NCBI GenBank assembly: GCA_030674185.1
Contig: JAPXFY010000016.1
Coordinates: 49,242,750 to 49,306,749, forward strand
Length of the DNA: 64,000 nt
DNA from: Monoplex corrugatus
Lineage: Eukaryota > Mollusca > Gastropoda > Littorinimorpha > Ranellidae
Direction of reading: 5' to 3'
Shown here: positions 25,301-38,006 of the stretch, one piece after another
Position numbering within the stretch: the stretch's first letter is position 1
How the letters are laid out: the number at the start of each line of letters is the position of its first letter
Notes under the pieces: generated by a model
The model's database searches: none
Seen by the model: the letters and a program-made list of their open reading frames with translations, nothing else
Told to the model about the DNA's origin: nothing
Translations under genes and position numbers: made by a program

Positions 25301-27919
25301 ATCTCACCTTCATGCCTCCATCAGGTGTCCCCTTGGCCACCCTGGCCCCTCCTGTCACCTGTGTCAGGTAGACCACTACAGACTCCTGAGGCTCTGCCAA
25401 TGTGTCGTCCCACAGAACCAGATTCACAGTTTTTGTACTTTCTTCTGCCTGTTGACACCAGTGTCACCCACAATGACTGATGATGTAAAAGGTGATTATC
25501 AAAATGAAAGGTGAACAATGATATAAAAACAGTCCCTCTCATAACAAGTGACAGACTGTTGTAGTCATGTGGGTAAATGTCAGACTTCCAACTAAACAGT
25601 CCTGGGTTTGATCTACCTAGACACCTCCACCTGGTGGGTAAAGGGTGGACATTTGTCCAATCTCCAAGGTCAACAGGTGTACAGACTTGCCAGTGCCTAA
25701 ACCTCCTTTGCGTGAGTATACATGCAGAATATCAAATGTGCATGTCAAAGATCTTGTAAATCATCTCAGCAGATGGCTTATGGAAACATGATACATCCAG
25801 CATGCATACCCACCAAAGATGCAGACTGTGCCACAATACAGTGGAATGTGGTCAGCCTGCCTAACAGTTTGAGTTCTCTGTCTCCAATAAAAAGTCTGAT
25901 TATGTGTAATGCCCAGTGAATCTAAATGAGTTTGGAAAACAGCATTCTACAGGAATGATTTCAAAAATGATTTAGAAGAATGATTTAGATAAATAAGATA
26001 AAAGGAAAGATAACCATATTTAATGTTGTGTTGTTTGCTCATCACCAACACTGGAATTTGGAATACCTTGTATTATCTTTAACCTTCCTTGCATGTAAAA
26101 ATCATGATACAAAAAACAACAACATGAACTTTATTTTTGAGGAGGGGATTGTTAGTTTGCATATCATTACTTACTTATTTACAATCCATCCTGTGATTAT
26201 GTAAAAAGCATGCAGTTGGTTTACTACCAGCAACAAAAGTCATCTACCTCTGTGAATTCTGGGTTAGTCTCTGTATACGATAGTAACCCAAGTATGTTTC
26301 ATGGCTTTCAGGTCTCCAACTGCTCACTGCAGATGCTCTTCAATCTTTCTTTCTTGTGTCTACCTCCTGCTGTCCAGAGATGAGCAACTTGCGTGATGTA
26401 TCCGGCTCTCTTCAGATGATGTGCCCAATCCATCTCCATAGTCTCTTTATGATGATAGTGCCATACTCTCTTGATTTCTTTGACAGAAAAGTTGTCGGCT
26501 GGAGATGATACTGGGCCAGAAGATTTGTATGATTCTTCGGAGGCTCTTTGAGTGGAAGGCTGATAGCTTGATAGGTTGCTTTCTGTCATCTTCCAGCATT
26601 CACAAACCATATCATTTTAAGACTCAAATTCAAGTCCGTCTTTCCTGTGAATTCTTCTGTTTAAATAAACGCTGTTAATACTGACCCTATCCCCATTCTG
26701 TTTTAATGCGTTCTTGTAGTGTTTTGTGTATGGATGTTATTTAGAGTGTACACATGATATTAATGGGTAAAAACAGTGAATTTGTGTTACATGTATATTT
26801 CATTTATGCTTGTATTGTAAAAATGTAAGTGCCTAGAGCCTGTCAGATGCAATATAAATGTATATTATCATTATTATTGTTCATTATCACCATCAAGTTC
26901 CTTGCCACATGGTGTTGGTGATCATGGCCTTCCATCTGTTTCTATCCCTTGTTGCCTCAAGCATCTCTTCCACCCTCTTTGTCTTCAGCCACTCTGCAAG
27001 TCCGTCCATTATCTTCTCCCTGGGTCTACATCATTATTGTTATCAATGTTAATAATATTATCATTAATATTAATATTATTACCATTCATTATCATTATTA
27101 TCAAAGTAATCAAAAAATGATGAGCATATGCAATTTTCTGGCCCACTGAGATGCATACATAGGTCTATTTCACATAAGTTTAGATTGAAAAAAAAAAAGA
27201 CAAAAAGAAACAACATGAGCAGAAGTGCACTGCAGCAGTGTGCTCTCTTCAGGTACAGCAGCCCAAGTCTAACATAGTAAATCTACTTCTCAAGACAAAA
27301 AAATAATGAAATACAAACACAAAGAATATGAACACTGTCACCTGAAACTCCACGAGCGTGTCCAATATAGAGTAGTCCAGCCCTCCTTTGGCAGCGGAAC
27401 CAGGCTTGCGCTGTCCTAAGGCCTGACCAACGGTGTCTTTGGTGGTGTTATCTGTGTTGACCACTATCTCTGACGTCCATGACTCACCTCCACCAACTGT
27501 TCGCACTTTGGCTGTCACCCGTCCAAACAGTCCGCCTGCAAAGGATGAGAAAAAAACAAACAAACAAGACAGTCAAGTTATTATCTCTCTCTCTCTCTCT
27601 CTCTCTCCTCCATCCTCCCCTCCACACACACACACACACACACACACACAACAAACAATAAATTCATGCATATGCATATACAGACACATATATACACACA
27701 AACCCATACACATGCATAAACACACACACAAACACATGAATTCATGCATATCACATACATAAACGCCCACTCACACATATATACACACACATAAACTCAT
27801 ACACATGCATAAACTCAACATCCCTATTGTAAATACTTTTCCAGTGAGGAAAATACAGAGAGAGAGAGAGACAAAGAGAGAGAGAGAGAAAAATAGAGAG
27901 AAAGAGAGAGAGAAAGACA

Positions 27920-27968
<49 letters not shown>

Positions 27969-28949
27969 GAGTGAGTGAGTGAGTGTGTGTGTATATGCAC
28001 ATATGTACAAGCATGTATACATGCATGTGTGCGTCTTTTGCGCTTGGACATGTACGCTTATTTCATAGGAGAGAGGAGAGAATATTAGTAAGCTGTGACC
28101 ATCACTTTAATCTTTTCTGTCTAGTTTTGCCACAAAAAATTCCACTATATCCTGCATACCATGTCATTTGTTTTGTTTATATTACTCAACGTTGGCTGCT
28201 GTTCATTTGATGAAGCAAAGAAATTTCACTGAAGAGTACTTCATTTATATAGCTGTGTTTGCAAGGTTGTTTCTGGATTTATCGTTGAATTTTATTTTCT
28301 CAAGATGATGTTGCAGCCGTCAGATGATCCCACATGCAGCAACATCACAAATGTATTGTGATTAGAAACATGCAAGATAACCATGGTTTACATGCTACAA
28401 GCCTACCCATAAACCCATATCCCTTCGACCCCTGCATCCTGTCCACCAGCATCCTGCATTGTCCAACCATGCTAGCAAAGCAAAAACTTAACCCTCTGAC
28501 TCCCTCATCCTATCCTTTTGGGTGAGGGAGTCAAAGGGTCAAGTTTTTGTAGTTTGTGGATAAGGTGCGGGAAATGCTTGTAAAATCTTGATAGGTTACA
28601 CTGCCTTTTCTAATGTCATTTTCTGTCTTTCTGGCAGAAGATTTTTTTAATGAGAGACCCAGCCCCCGCCCATTCCCTTGAAAGCCTTGACAGCAGTTAC
28701 AAAAGTAGTCTCAGTTCAATGGAACAGCCTACCCACATCCTGAGGTGCGAGGACCAGTTGCCTTCTTCGATCTCCAAAAGTTGCTTTTGCCTACTCATGT
28801 TTTTCTTACCCATATTTAGTAAAGATCCATCCATAAACAGCTGAGAAAATCGTGTTTATATGTTTTGGCAACAGACACAGACACAGAGAGGCACAGATCT
28901 GTACACACATCCCTCCCACGTAACATGAAATAACCACCTTTGAAAAAAA

Positions 28950-29032
<83 letters not shown>

Positions 29033-29130
29033 TGTAAGTGTGCGTGTGTGTGTGTGTAAGTGTGTGTGTGTGTGTGTGTGTGGTGGTGGTGGTCTTTGAT
29101 TTAATGTCTATTCACTAAAGTGATTTTAGA

Positions 29131-29178
<48 letters not shown>

Positions 29179-30357
29179 GGGGGAGTGATAGAGGAGGAGT
29201 GAAGAAGATATTTGAAAATTGTCAATTTTGATTTTGAGAAAAGATGATCCAGAAAACAACTGTTTTGAAGAGGGGAAGGTAAAACTAACAAATAATGTTA
29301 CCATAATTATCGATTTAAACAAACAAACTGACAAACAAAATTAGTAAATATCCGGAAGAAATGAATAAAAAGTAAAACTAATAATTGACTAACCACAACA
29401 ATGAACAAGTCAAATAACATTTTAAAGGTAATTCGCTATAGGACTTTTTGACAGGCTAACAAAAAATTCATACAGTAATGATGATGAGGCAAATAAGTCA
29501 GAAACTGTACTCACAGATAGTGTTGGAATATGTCGTTTTACCCTAACGCAAGAAAGAATATGACTATGTGTTATCTTCTTTCCACACAGACACACTATGT
29601 TATTGGTATATTTTGTTTTGAATGCATCAAGTTTCCATCTGTACATAAGGGACTGTATAGTTCTGCTGGCATGAAGCTGCTTAAGTATTTTGCTAACTTC
29701 AAAATTCATGTGACATTTATCATACTTTTTCTGTTTTAATTGGAACTGCTTCCAGACGTAGTTGTCCACTAAAGTGTAATTCTCGTGCAACGAGAGAGAA
29801 AGCTGGATATTGTTTGAATCTGGTGAGTTATTAGCTCCCCGTTTGGCAGCCCTGTCAACTTTATTATTATAACTAAAAGAACTATGAGAAGGTATCCAGC
29901 AGAAAGTGATATCAGTGCCTCTTAAAGATAAATTATGAATCAAGTGACTTATTTCCAGAATCATTTCTGATCTTGTTTGTAATTTTGATAATTCAAGAGC
30001 CTGAAGTACTGATTTTGAATCAACGCAAAGAAGTATCTGAAAAATTGTCCTAGGAAGACTTATCAGAAAGTTTAAAGCCATTAATATTGCAAAGAGTTCA
30101 GCTGTAAAGATAGATTTATCAAGTCCTATGTAGAAAGATTTTTCAATTTTGAGAGCAGGTATTAAAAACGCTGAGCCTGCTTTTCTTTCAATTACTGACC
30201 CATCAGTGTAAATTTTCAAATGATCAGAATATACGTCGTTTATATGACATTTAACCTGACTTGCCAGTAAGTTTATATTGTCTCCTTTTTTTAAATTAGT
30301 GTGGTGTACGTCAAATCGTGCTCTTTGGAGTTCCCAACTGGGTACTGGCGAAAAGGA

Positions 30358-30433
<76 letters not shown>

Positions 30434-33400
30434 ATGTGTGGAGGGGAAACTAAAGTATAAGCAGACACACCTGTGCGTCTGATTTTCAGGGGCACGGTGT
30501 GGGGACGTTCAGACTCTGTGATGACATCTGGATCAAACCACAGGACTCCATAGGGGTCATTACTCTCAGCAATGGTCACCACAGACAATGCTGACTGCAA
30601 GTCTAGTCGTGGGCTGATCACTGTAACACAACACAACACAATTACATGAAACAAGTGATGGGTGTGATGGTCAAGTGGGTAGATGCTGGACATTCAACTG
30701 GACTGGGTTCAATCCTGCTGGGTATCCCCTGCCTGGTGGGTAAATCGTGGATATTTGTCCAATCTCCCAGGTCAACATGTGTGGACACCTGCTAGGTCTA
30801 AATCCTCTTCATGTATATCCACAAGCAAAACATCAAATATCTATGTATAAGATCTGATACATGGCTTATGGCTTGAAAACAATCAGAATACATGCAAATC
30901 CAACAAGGAGTATGCAGACTGTGCAGCAACAAGCCATCTGCAAACTGTGGACAAGACAATGTGCATGTCTATACAACTAAGAAAAATTGCAATGCTAAAA
31001 AACATTTTGCATTTGTAAATGTCTGGAGGCTCGTGGAAACACAAAAAGGGGAAAGAAGTTGGCAGCTACGCAAGTTGGTGGCAGGGGGAAAGGGTGATGC
31101 CCAAAAGAGAGATGAAGACCCAAGTAGAGCGAGAGAGGGCTCTTCCATTCTCTCTTGGTCCGGAGGCTGGGCTGGACCAGGTTGGTGCACATTGTATGGC
31201 TTGTGTTCCAGGGTTTGTCGTCTTCCCACCTTGGCATTCGGTTTGTAAACAAGTAACTGATGACTGGGTCTGAATGGGTCTTGCAACGCATGGACAGCCC
31301 TCCTTTTGCTTGATGACATGACTACTGAGTGGCATCGGGGGACTTGGGAGGTGACTGCCTGGAGAGTAGTGAAGCACTGTTGTTCTGGGTCCCATCTGCA
31401 CCCTCGTGGTGTTTCTTGTTAATGTTCGTGAGTTTGTTAATCCTTTGACTTCCCCAACCTACCTGCCGCCACAAAACTTAACCCTTTCATACCCTGACTC
31501 TATCAACCAGCTTCCTGCAAGAAGCTGGTGGAAAGCGGGAATGAGGGGGATAAGTCTTGGCTTAGCTGTCTTTGCCAATAATGCAAAAGGCTGGTGGATA
31601 GGGTGAGGGTTCAAAGAATTACAGAGGCAGCATTAAATCCACAACTTTTGTATGTAACTAACTGTCACTGACCACAGTTCTTTTTTCTGTTTCTGGTTGT
31701 TATTCAGGTGTTCATGTACTGATTTGTTCACTGCTGTTCAGAAGCTCATATACTGACTTATTGTTGTTGAGATCTTCATTTACTGGCTTGTTTCATATTG
31801 TTCAGGAGCTCATATACCGACTTCTTTACTGTTGTTCAGGTGTTCATATACTGACTTGTTTTATGTTGTTTAGGTGTTCATGTACTGACATGTTCATTCT
31901 TATTCTAGTGCTCATGTACTAACTTGTATATTATTGTTCAAGTGCTCATGTACTGACCTGTTTATTGTTGTTCAGGTGCTCATGCACTGATTTGTTTGTT
32001 GTTGTTCATGTGCTCATTTATTTACTGTTGTCCACATGCTCATGTACTGACTTGGTTACTGTAGTTTGGGTGCTCATGTACAGATTTGTGTACTGTTATT
32101 CTGGTACTCATGTGCAGTATGTTTACTGAAACACTGTTGTTCATTTCAAAACAAATTGAAAACACTGTTACAAAAAAAAAGAAGGTTAAAGCCACATGCT
32201 TCTCACTGAGTGTATGAATGTTCACACATAATGCATGTTCATTTTGATTCCCCCTTTTATCTAAAAAGAAAACAAAAGACTAATCTCGCCCCTCCCCTCA
32301 AAAGAAAGAAAGAAACAAGCAAAAAAACACCAAAACAACACTAAAAAACACTGACTTGACCAGAAGCTGTGGTGCAATGGTTAATGCAATGGACTATCAA
32401 CTAGAAGGCTGTGGGTTTGAAACACCATCAGTCTGACAAAATCACTGTAGGATTTTTTGGCCCCAATTGGCTCCTACCCAGAGATGAACATGTCATGGGC
32501 TCATTGGGAAGATTGGGGCCACACAGTGGAGTCTCATCACTTCATGACGTGTCACTGATGTTGTTGCTCAAATCTCTTTACCAACACCACAGGTGTCTGT
32601 ATCTCTTGGGCCTGGTTGACACAGGGTATGATATGATAGTGAGCGTACAGTACAGCCCTGTCACATAGTCTCAATTGTAGATGGAACTCTACGGCACCAT
32701 GAGCATCACCCCCACAGTCATCATCATCATAGCTCTGTGAAAAATGGTCCCTGCTTCTGTAGCAGTTAAGGTGGTGCAGAAAATGGAACAGAACAAAAAT
32801 GAAAAAAAAAAAAAAAAGGTGAGCATAAACAGAACTGCAGAAGTGTGATGATCCTTTAGACAAAAAGCAACAACAAAATCACTGATCTTTCAACACTTTT
32901 TCACACTACCCACAAGCTTCTACCAGCTTTTCAGCAAGAAGCTGGTAGATAGGTTGGGAGGAATAAAAGGGTTACAAAAAAGTCCACCAGATCAGGTGAA
33001 AGAGACTGACCAGGCTGGACAGGGGTGGGCAACTGATCCACATCTGTCAGGCGGATGTGGAACTGCTCAGACTGCTCTGGGATGTCATCCGAAAAGATCT
33101 GCACACAGAAATAAATCCCATACACATTATAAAAGTTCAAGAAGTTAAAGGTTATCTCATGAGTATAGGTCAATGAGGAGCATGTGATGGAGACTCAATT
33201 GTTTGGAAAGCGAAAAGAATAGTTCCCATTCTTCTCCCTTGGCACATATGCCACACACATGATAGTCCAGAATATCAGTCAAGAGACGCATCTGTGATAA
33301 ATTCATAACATAATGATACTCAAGAACATAAATAAAAAGACATATTTATATAAACTCATGATATAATGATACTCAAAAATATTTATCAAAAGACATACTT

Positions 33401-34620
33401 GTGATAAATATACTATGACATAATGATAGTCCAAAATATCAGTCAAAAGATATCTTTCAATAGTGTAATAGTAAAATGGTTAGGTTGTCGGACAACTGGA
33501 AGGTCTGGGTCGATCTACTGGGGCAACTCTTCCTGGTGGAAGAAAAGTGGAGATTTTTTTCAATCTCCCATGTCAAGACATGTACAGACCTGTGAGTGTC
33601 TGAAGTGCCTTCATGTGTATATGCACACAGAACATCAAATGCACTTCAAGACAGTGACTCACCTGACAATATACAGCGCCTCCTGACTCGCACCACTGAG
33701 TGTTACTCGGACATCAAAAATTGGATGACATACAACAAACTTCAGCTAAATGATGACAAGACAGAAGCTATCCTCAATGGCACCTGTCAGAAACTTTCTC
33801 AGCTGCCTCCTCTTTCTCTCCCATTATTAACACATCAGTCCCAATTTCTGATTCAGCTAAAAACCTTGGTGTCTGCATTGACTCTACCCTCTCCATGAAC
33901 AACTTTGTTTCTCAAACTAACTGCAGATCTGCTACTATCACCTCCATCGTATAAGCCTGATCAGGAAGTATCTCTCTGTGGAAACAACTGCAAAACTCGT
34001 TCTCTCCTTCATAATGTCTCGCATTGACTATTGCAAATTCACTCCTGTCGGTCTTCCTGCCTCCACCACTCACATCCTACAGCGCATTCAAAACAATGCT
34101 GCACGCCTTGTACTCAAAAAGAAAAAAGCTGACCACATATCTCCTCTCCTGGCACAACTTCACTGGCTCCCTGTATCAAAGCGCATACAGTACAAACTAG
34201 ACACCATGTGCTACAAAAGCCTCAATAACGCAGCCCCCGATTACCTGTCAAGCCTACTTGAGATCTATGTTCCCTCACGTACCCTCCGCTCTGCCTCCGA
34301 TCCTCTGACTTTTCGCTTTCCACACACTAAGCTCAATACCTATGGTCCATGAGCCTTCTCTGTTTCTGGTCCGCTCTCCTGGAACAAACTTCCTCTCTCA
34401 GTCCATCAGCAACCTACTTTTGTCTCCTTCAAGTCCGCTCTCAAAACTCACCTTTTCTCCTCTGCATAAAATCCTGACCTCACTCAACCCCCTCTGCAGC
34501 CTGTCTCCACTCGTAGGGGAACTCACATTGCAATATATAATTGTATATAATATGCTCTCTATAATTTTCCATTGTTTTTATTCTTTCTCCCCATTTATAG
34601 CCTGTTGTGTGTGTGTGTTG

Positions 34621-34658
<38 letters not shown>

Positions 34659-37600
34659 TGTGTGTGTGTGGTGTGTGTGTGTGTGTGTGGTGGGTGGTGT
34701 GGTGCGTGGGTGCGTGTGTGTGCGTGCGTGCGTGTTGTGCGTGCGTGCGGTGTGTGTGTTTCAGTGCTTAGATTTGATTTTATCAAGATTTTGCGCTATA
34801 TAAATATTGTAATTATTATTATTATTACATGTTAATGATCTAATATGCCCTGTCAGTGTTTGGTGGATTATGGAAACATGGCAATAACCAAGACCCATCC
34901 CCCAACATCCAAAATGAAGTATTTCCCACTTGGATCGAGTATGCAGACTGTGCAGCAACACATCACCTGCAGATGTGGGCCAAACAATAAGAACAATGTA
35001 CATAAATGCACAATTTTGCTCTGAACACAGGAGGGCACATTTACAAATAGTACGAGCTCAGTAGAAACTTCTGCTATAAAAAACAAACTTATCATTAACT
35101 GTAAATATATATTCTATTCTACTTTTGCGTTTTCAGGTTTTTAGTTCATTCTGTTTGCTCATTTGTTTTGTTTTTTAAATGAATTTTCTGTGTATGCATC
35201 AAGTATTTCTTCTCAGCATGAATTCTCTGAAATAACTAAAACTGCATGAAAAATACTTTTATCTTATCATTTTTCTAATGGACCTCAGTTGCTGTTATTT
35301 TTGTTTAAGGTCCCAGAGACTGCCCACAATCATATCAGGGTTATAACCATCTCAAAACACACATAATACTTCACCACAGGGGAAAGAAAAGAAAATAAGG
35401 TACATGTCTATGCATTTGCACACATAATCTAAGGATATGCCCTTGGCACTGACTCCTCCATCCAATTTATCACCAGGGGATCCAAAAACAAACCTCAAAA
35501 CAAATTCAAAATAACTAAAGACACTAAAACATACATAAAAACGGGTCTAAATTACCTAAAATTGCTTCTGCACATCACATCTCCTTAAAGCCGAAAATGC
35601 ACTTTATAAATGTATCCGATTATGAATCCTAAGAGGAAGTATGCAAGGTTTTATAGAACACATACAGGTGAATGGACCGGCAGGCAGAAAATGACAGAGA
35701 GAGATGACAGAAAACAAAGGAACAAGGCAGAAACAAAAAGCGTGACAGAAAAGAGGAAATTTCTAGCACAGAATTTCCAGAAGCCAGGATAACATTTACA
35801 CTGAACGAGCACCCCCCGGCATCCCCACATGGGGGACTTCAGCCACATGCTGGTGGGTGGAGCATCTTTATAAAACAGGATCCTAATGATCACACATATA
35901 AAGACTTTCTGAGAAAAGTACGTACTGTCACGGAGATATTTTTGACAGGCTGGCCGGGATCCATGAGCAGCACACCATTAGTGGTGATACTGTAGTCAAA
36001 GTTGCCCCTGGCTGTTCCATCCTCTGTGCTGTATGTGACTGATATCCGTCCTTTCACCCCATATATTCGGCACACTTGGACACTCACCTGGTTGAAAGAG
36101 TGTCCACTAAAAGTGTATTACATACATTTAATTGCATCTAAAAATAAATGTACTGTAAATTGACTGTAGTAAGAGATAGACAGACAGCAGATAGAGACAG
36201 AAAGATAATTCTTGTCCTGCCATCAGCTCCAAATGTATGACAGGAGACTGGCCCAGTCATCTGACCTGTGCACAAAGCTAACACAACAGCAGGTATGAAA
36301 AAAATGTTTAAAGTTTATGTAAAGCGTGCTGCTTGAATGCTTCTCTCTTGAAGCTGAAGTTAATATATGCTGATGATGATTATGATCTTTGTGCTGAAAT
36401 GCAATCTATGAACGGTTATGTGTGTAACATATCTTGAAAACTTGCTGAAATGTAATCTATGAATGGTTATATATGTAAACCTTGCTGACATGTAATATAT
36501 GAATGGTTGTTATATAATGTATCCTGAAATCTTGCAGGTAGTAGAGACACCATTCATGACTTTGCAATGAGTTTCCTCCATCTCTCCAGTCGTCTGAAAG
36601 TTTCAGGGAACTTAAGAAGTTTACGCCTGTCCATTCTTAGATGTCATTTTCCAATCTTTTCTTCTGCTTTCCTCTTCTTCTTTCCCTTGGGACTGTGCCT
36701 TGCAGGATGACCTGTGCAAGGTCTGAATATCTTGCGACATGTCTGAACTACTTTATCTTGCAGATTATCACTGTAGTCTGGTCTTCAAATGGGCCAACAG
36801 CATATTTGATTCTACTGTGTACAGTCTTACCGTTCATAAGATAAGTGTATGAGATGCATAGAATCTTTCCATAGCACCTCATCTCCATGGCTCGGATCCT
36901 CCTCTGTAAGTCAGCTTGAGAATTCATGTCTCACAAACATAAAGGACAATGAATATGACAAGTGAGCGCATCAGTCTTACTTTAGAGCTAAACCAGATGT
37001 TGAAGTCTTTCTATAATGGTTTAAGTTTTGTGAGTACTGTTGTTGTCTGCGCAATCCTGGAATGTACTTCAGGTCTGGTTTTCATCTATGACAGTTAAAG
37101 CAAATGTGAATGGTTACATACTAAAATGAATAATGCCAATTTGATGACATTGTGAATGTGTACTGACCTGTACTTTTGATTTCCTGTGACCTGTGAAGTC
37201 AGCTTGTGGTCAGTGGATGGCCTGGTGTCATTTGACCATGCACTAGCCACTGTTAGCAGCCATCAGTGATCTATGTATATGTTGACAGTTTGTTCCTATG
37301 TGTCTTACTGACAAAATGACAGCCATGGAAGTTGTCATATATCTCTATCTTTTATTATATAAAAGTTAAGCATTTTCAGACAAAGGGTTAGGTTTTTGCG
37401 GTTGGTGGATAGGATGCGTGAGTCAAAGTTAGTTAATTCCTTTCACCTATCCTTCATTCTGGATCCACAAAAATAAATCACATGCACACTCAAAACATGC
37501 ATATATGCACATATGCATGATCTCTTTCTCTGTGTAGGTAAGACAGAGGAGGACACAGAATTATGTTAAAGTAAGGCAACAGATTTGTGCCTGTAATAAT

Positions 37601-37964
37601 GTATTTAACATCTGAATATCTGAAAGGAATGTCATAGCTGAACAGCATGTGGACATGAATGTAATTAGCAAGCAGATAATTGTACTATTAAAATCATGAT
37701 TAAAATAATGTTAATGAAAAAAATTAAAAAGAAACAGTGTACACTTCTGTCGCCACTTTATTGCTGATCATCACATTGTTGTTTTTGTCATGTGTCTTCA
37801 TTGCAAGAAATGAAACTCCTTCCTTCCTGTCTGTTGTATAAGATTTCATAGACAACATAACTTGTACATTATACTATACACATGTTTTGTGTGTATGCAC
37901 CCTCCCCCCACAGCAAATGCATACAGACATACACAAACGAATATATCGAAACACATACACATAC

Positions 37965-38006
<42 letters not shown>

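Larger units (their letters stand above)
29086..30355 (-). mobile_element. 5'-truncated LINE with RNase H, intronic
   Basis: Contains the RNase H ORF below, about 250 bp of 3' UTR, a T40 run (transcript sense) and a tail gtctaaaatcac..agtgaatagacattaaa ending in (CCA)n. The same tail is found at 38,357-38,410. Truncated at the 5' end next to a (TG)n tract 40 bp from the W16 donor. Confidence 0.8.

Noticed and set aside
30892..31401. Overlapping frames on both strands as a novel intronic gene
   Set aside because: Partly within a SINE, no domain, no conserved splice or promoter context visible.
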